From the NCBI GenBank assembly GCA_004555155.1, contig SFJH01000058.1, positions 1 to 6,119 on the forward strand: DNA of 6,119 bases, read 5' to 3'. Position 1 is the first letter of the stretch. The number at the start of each line of letters is the position of its first letter. Under the pieces are notes generated by a model that saw only the letters and a program-made list of their open reading frames with translations, did not search any database and was not told the origin of the DNA. Origin of the DNA: Clostridiales bacterium (GTDB lineage Bacteria > Bacillota > Clostridia > Christensenellales > Aristaeellaceae). The translations under genes and the position numbers were made by a program. Positions 6,040 through 6,119 of the stretch are shown piece after piece.

Positions 6040-6119
6040 TCCGGCGACGACCTACTCTCCCGGGCCGTTTCCAGCCAAGTACCATCAGCGTACTGAGGCT
6101 TAACTTCTGTGTTCGGTAT
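6040..6119 (-). rRNA. rrf: 5S ribosomal RNA, copy 2 (partial, cut by the window edge)
   Basis: The 3' 80 bases of a second minus-strand 5S gene match copy 1 over 80 comparable bases with four substitutions, at the bases that align to 4875, 4912, 4913 and 4918 of copy 1. At three of these it carries the usual bacterial base (GUAGG near loop E and GUA at the bulge of helix II). Its 5' part, promoter, and any 23S gene before it lie outside the window, so it may be the end of a full rRNA operon or another lone 5S. Confidence 0.95.

Overview
The window reads as chromosomal DNA of a GC-rich member of the Bacillota, most likely a gut-type Clostridia. The support is strong AGGAGG-like ribosome binding sites, near-consensus TTGACA/TATAAT promoters with 17-base spacers, a TTG-started ftsH, 5S rRNA genes, and GC-rich palindromic repeats of a kind I associate from memory with gut Clostridia. 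The family or genus cannot be resolved from the sequence. Most of the gene content is ordinary housekeeping. I did not find a clearly new multi-gene system. The most unusual part is the 5S rRNA / histidine phosphatase locus at the right.

Layout. 1-487 has no convincing gene: a strong hairpin (39-83), a second hairpin (142-184), and a tandem array of about 105-base palindromic repeat units that ends 5 bases from the stop codon of the next gene. 488-1862 is a two-gene minus-strand operon, dUTPase (dut) followed by a sugar-nucleotide-type nucleotidyltransferase, with its promoter at 1933-1961. Divergent from it, ftsH (2081-3949, plus strand) has an extended -10 promoter and ends at a strong terminator. 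A secreted SH3-domain protein (4013-4735, minus strand) converges on ftsH and has its own promoter.

Upstream of the SH3 gene, on the same strand, is a complete 5S rRNA gene (4861-4976) with its own terminator and a perfect TTGACA-17-TATAAT promoter. It is a stand-alone 5S gene: no 23S lies before it, because the opposite-strand histidine phosphatase gene (5072-5635) starts about 50 bases beyond the 5S promoter. The 5S promoter and the phosphatase promoter are back to back and their -35 boxes overlap on one near-palindromic TTGTCAA. After the phosphatase comes about 400 bases without a gene, holding a GC-rich tandem repeat and two perfect or near-perfect hairpins. The window then ends inside a second minus-strand 5S gene that has its own terminator.

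How the parts fit: dut cleans up dUTP, FtsH is the membrane AAA+ protease for quality control, the nucleotidyltransferase probably makes an activated sugar or related nucleotide conjugate, and the SH3 protein probably acts at the cell wall. No pathway links all of them. The physical links that can be read are the dut-nucleotidyltransferase operon and the promoter overlap of 5S and the phosphatase gene.
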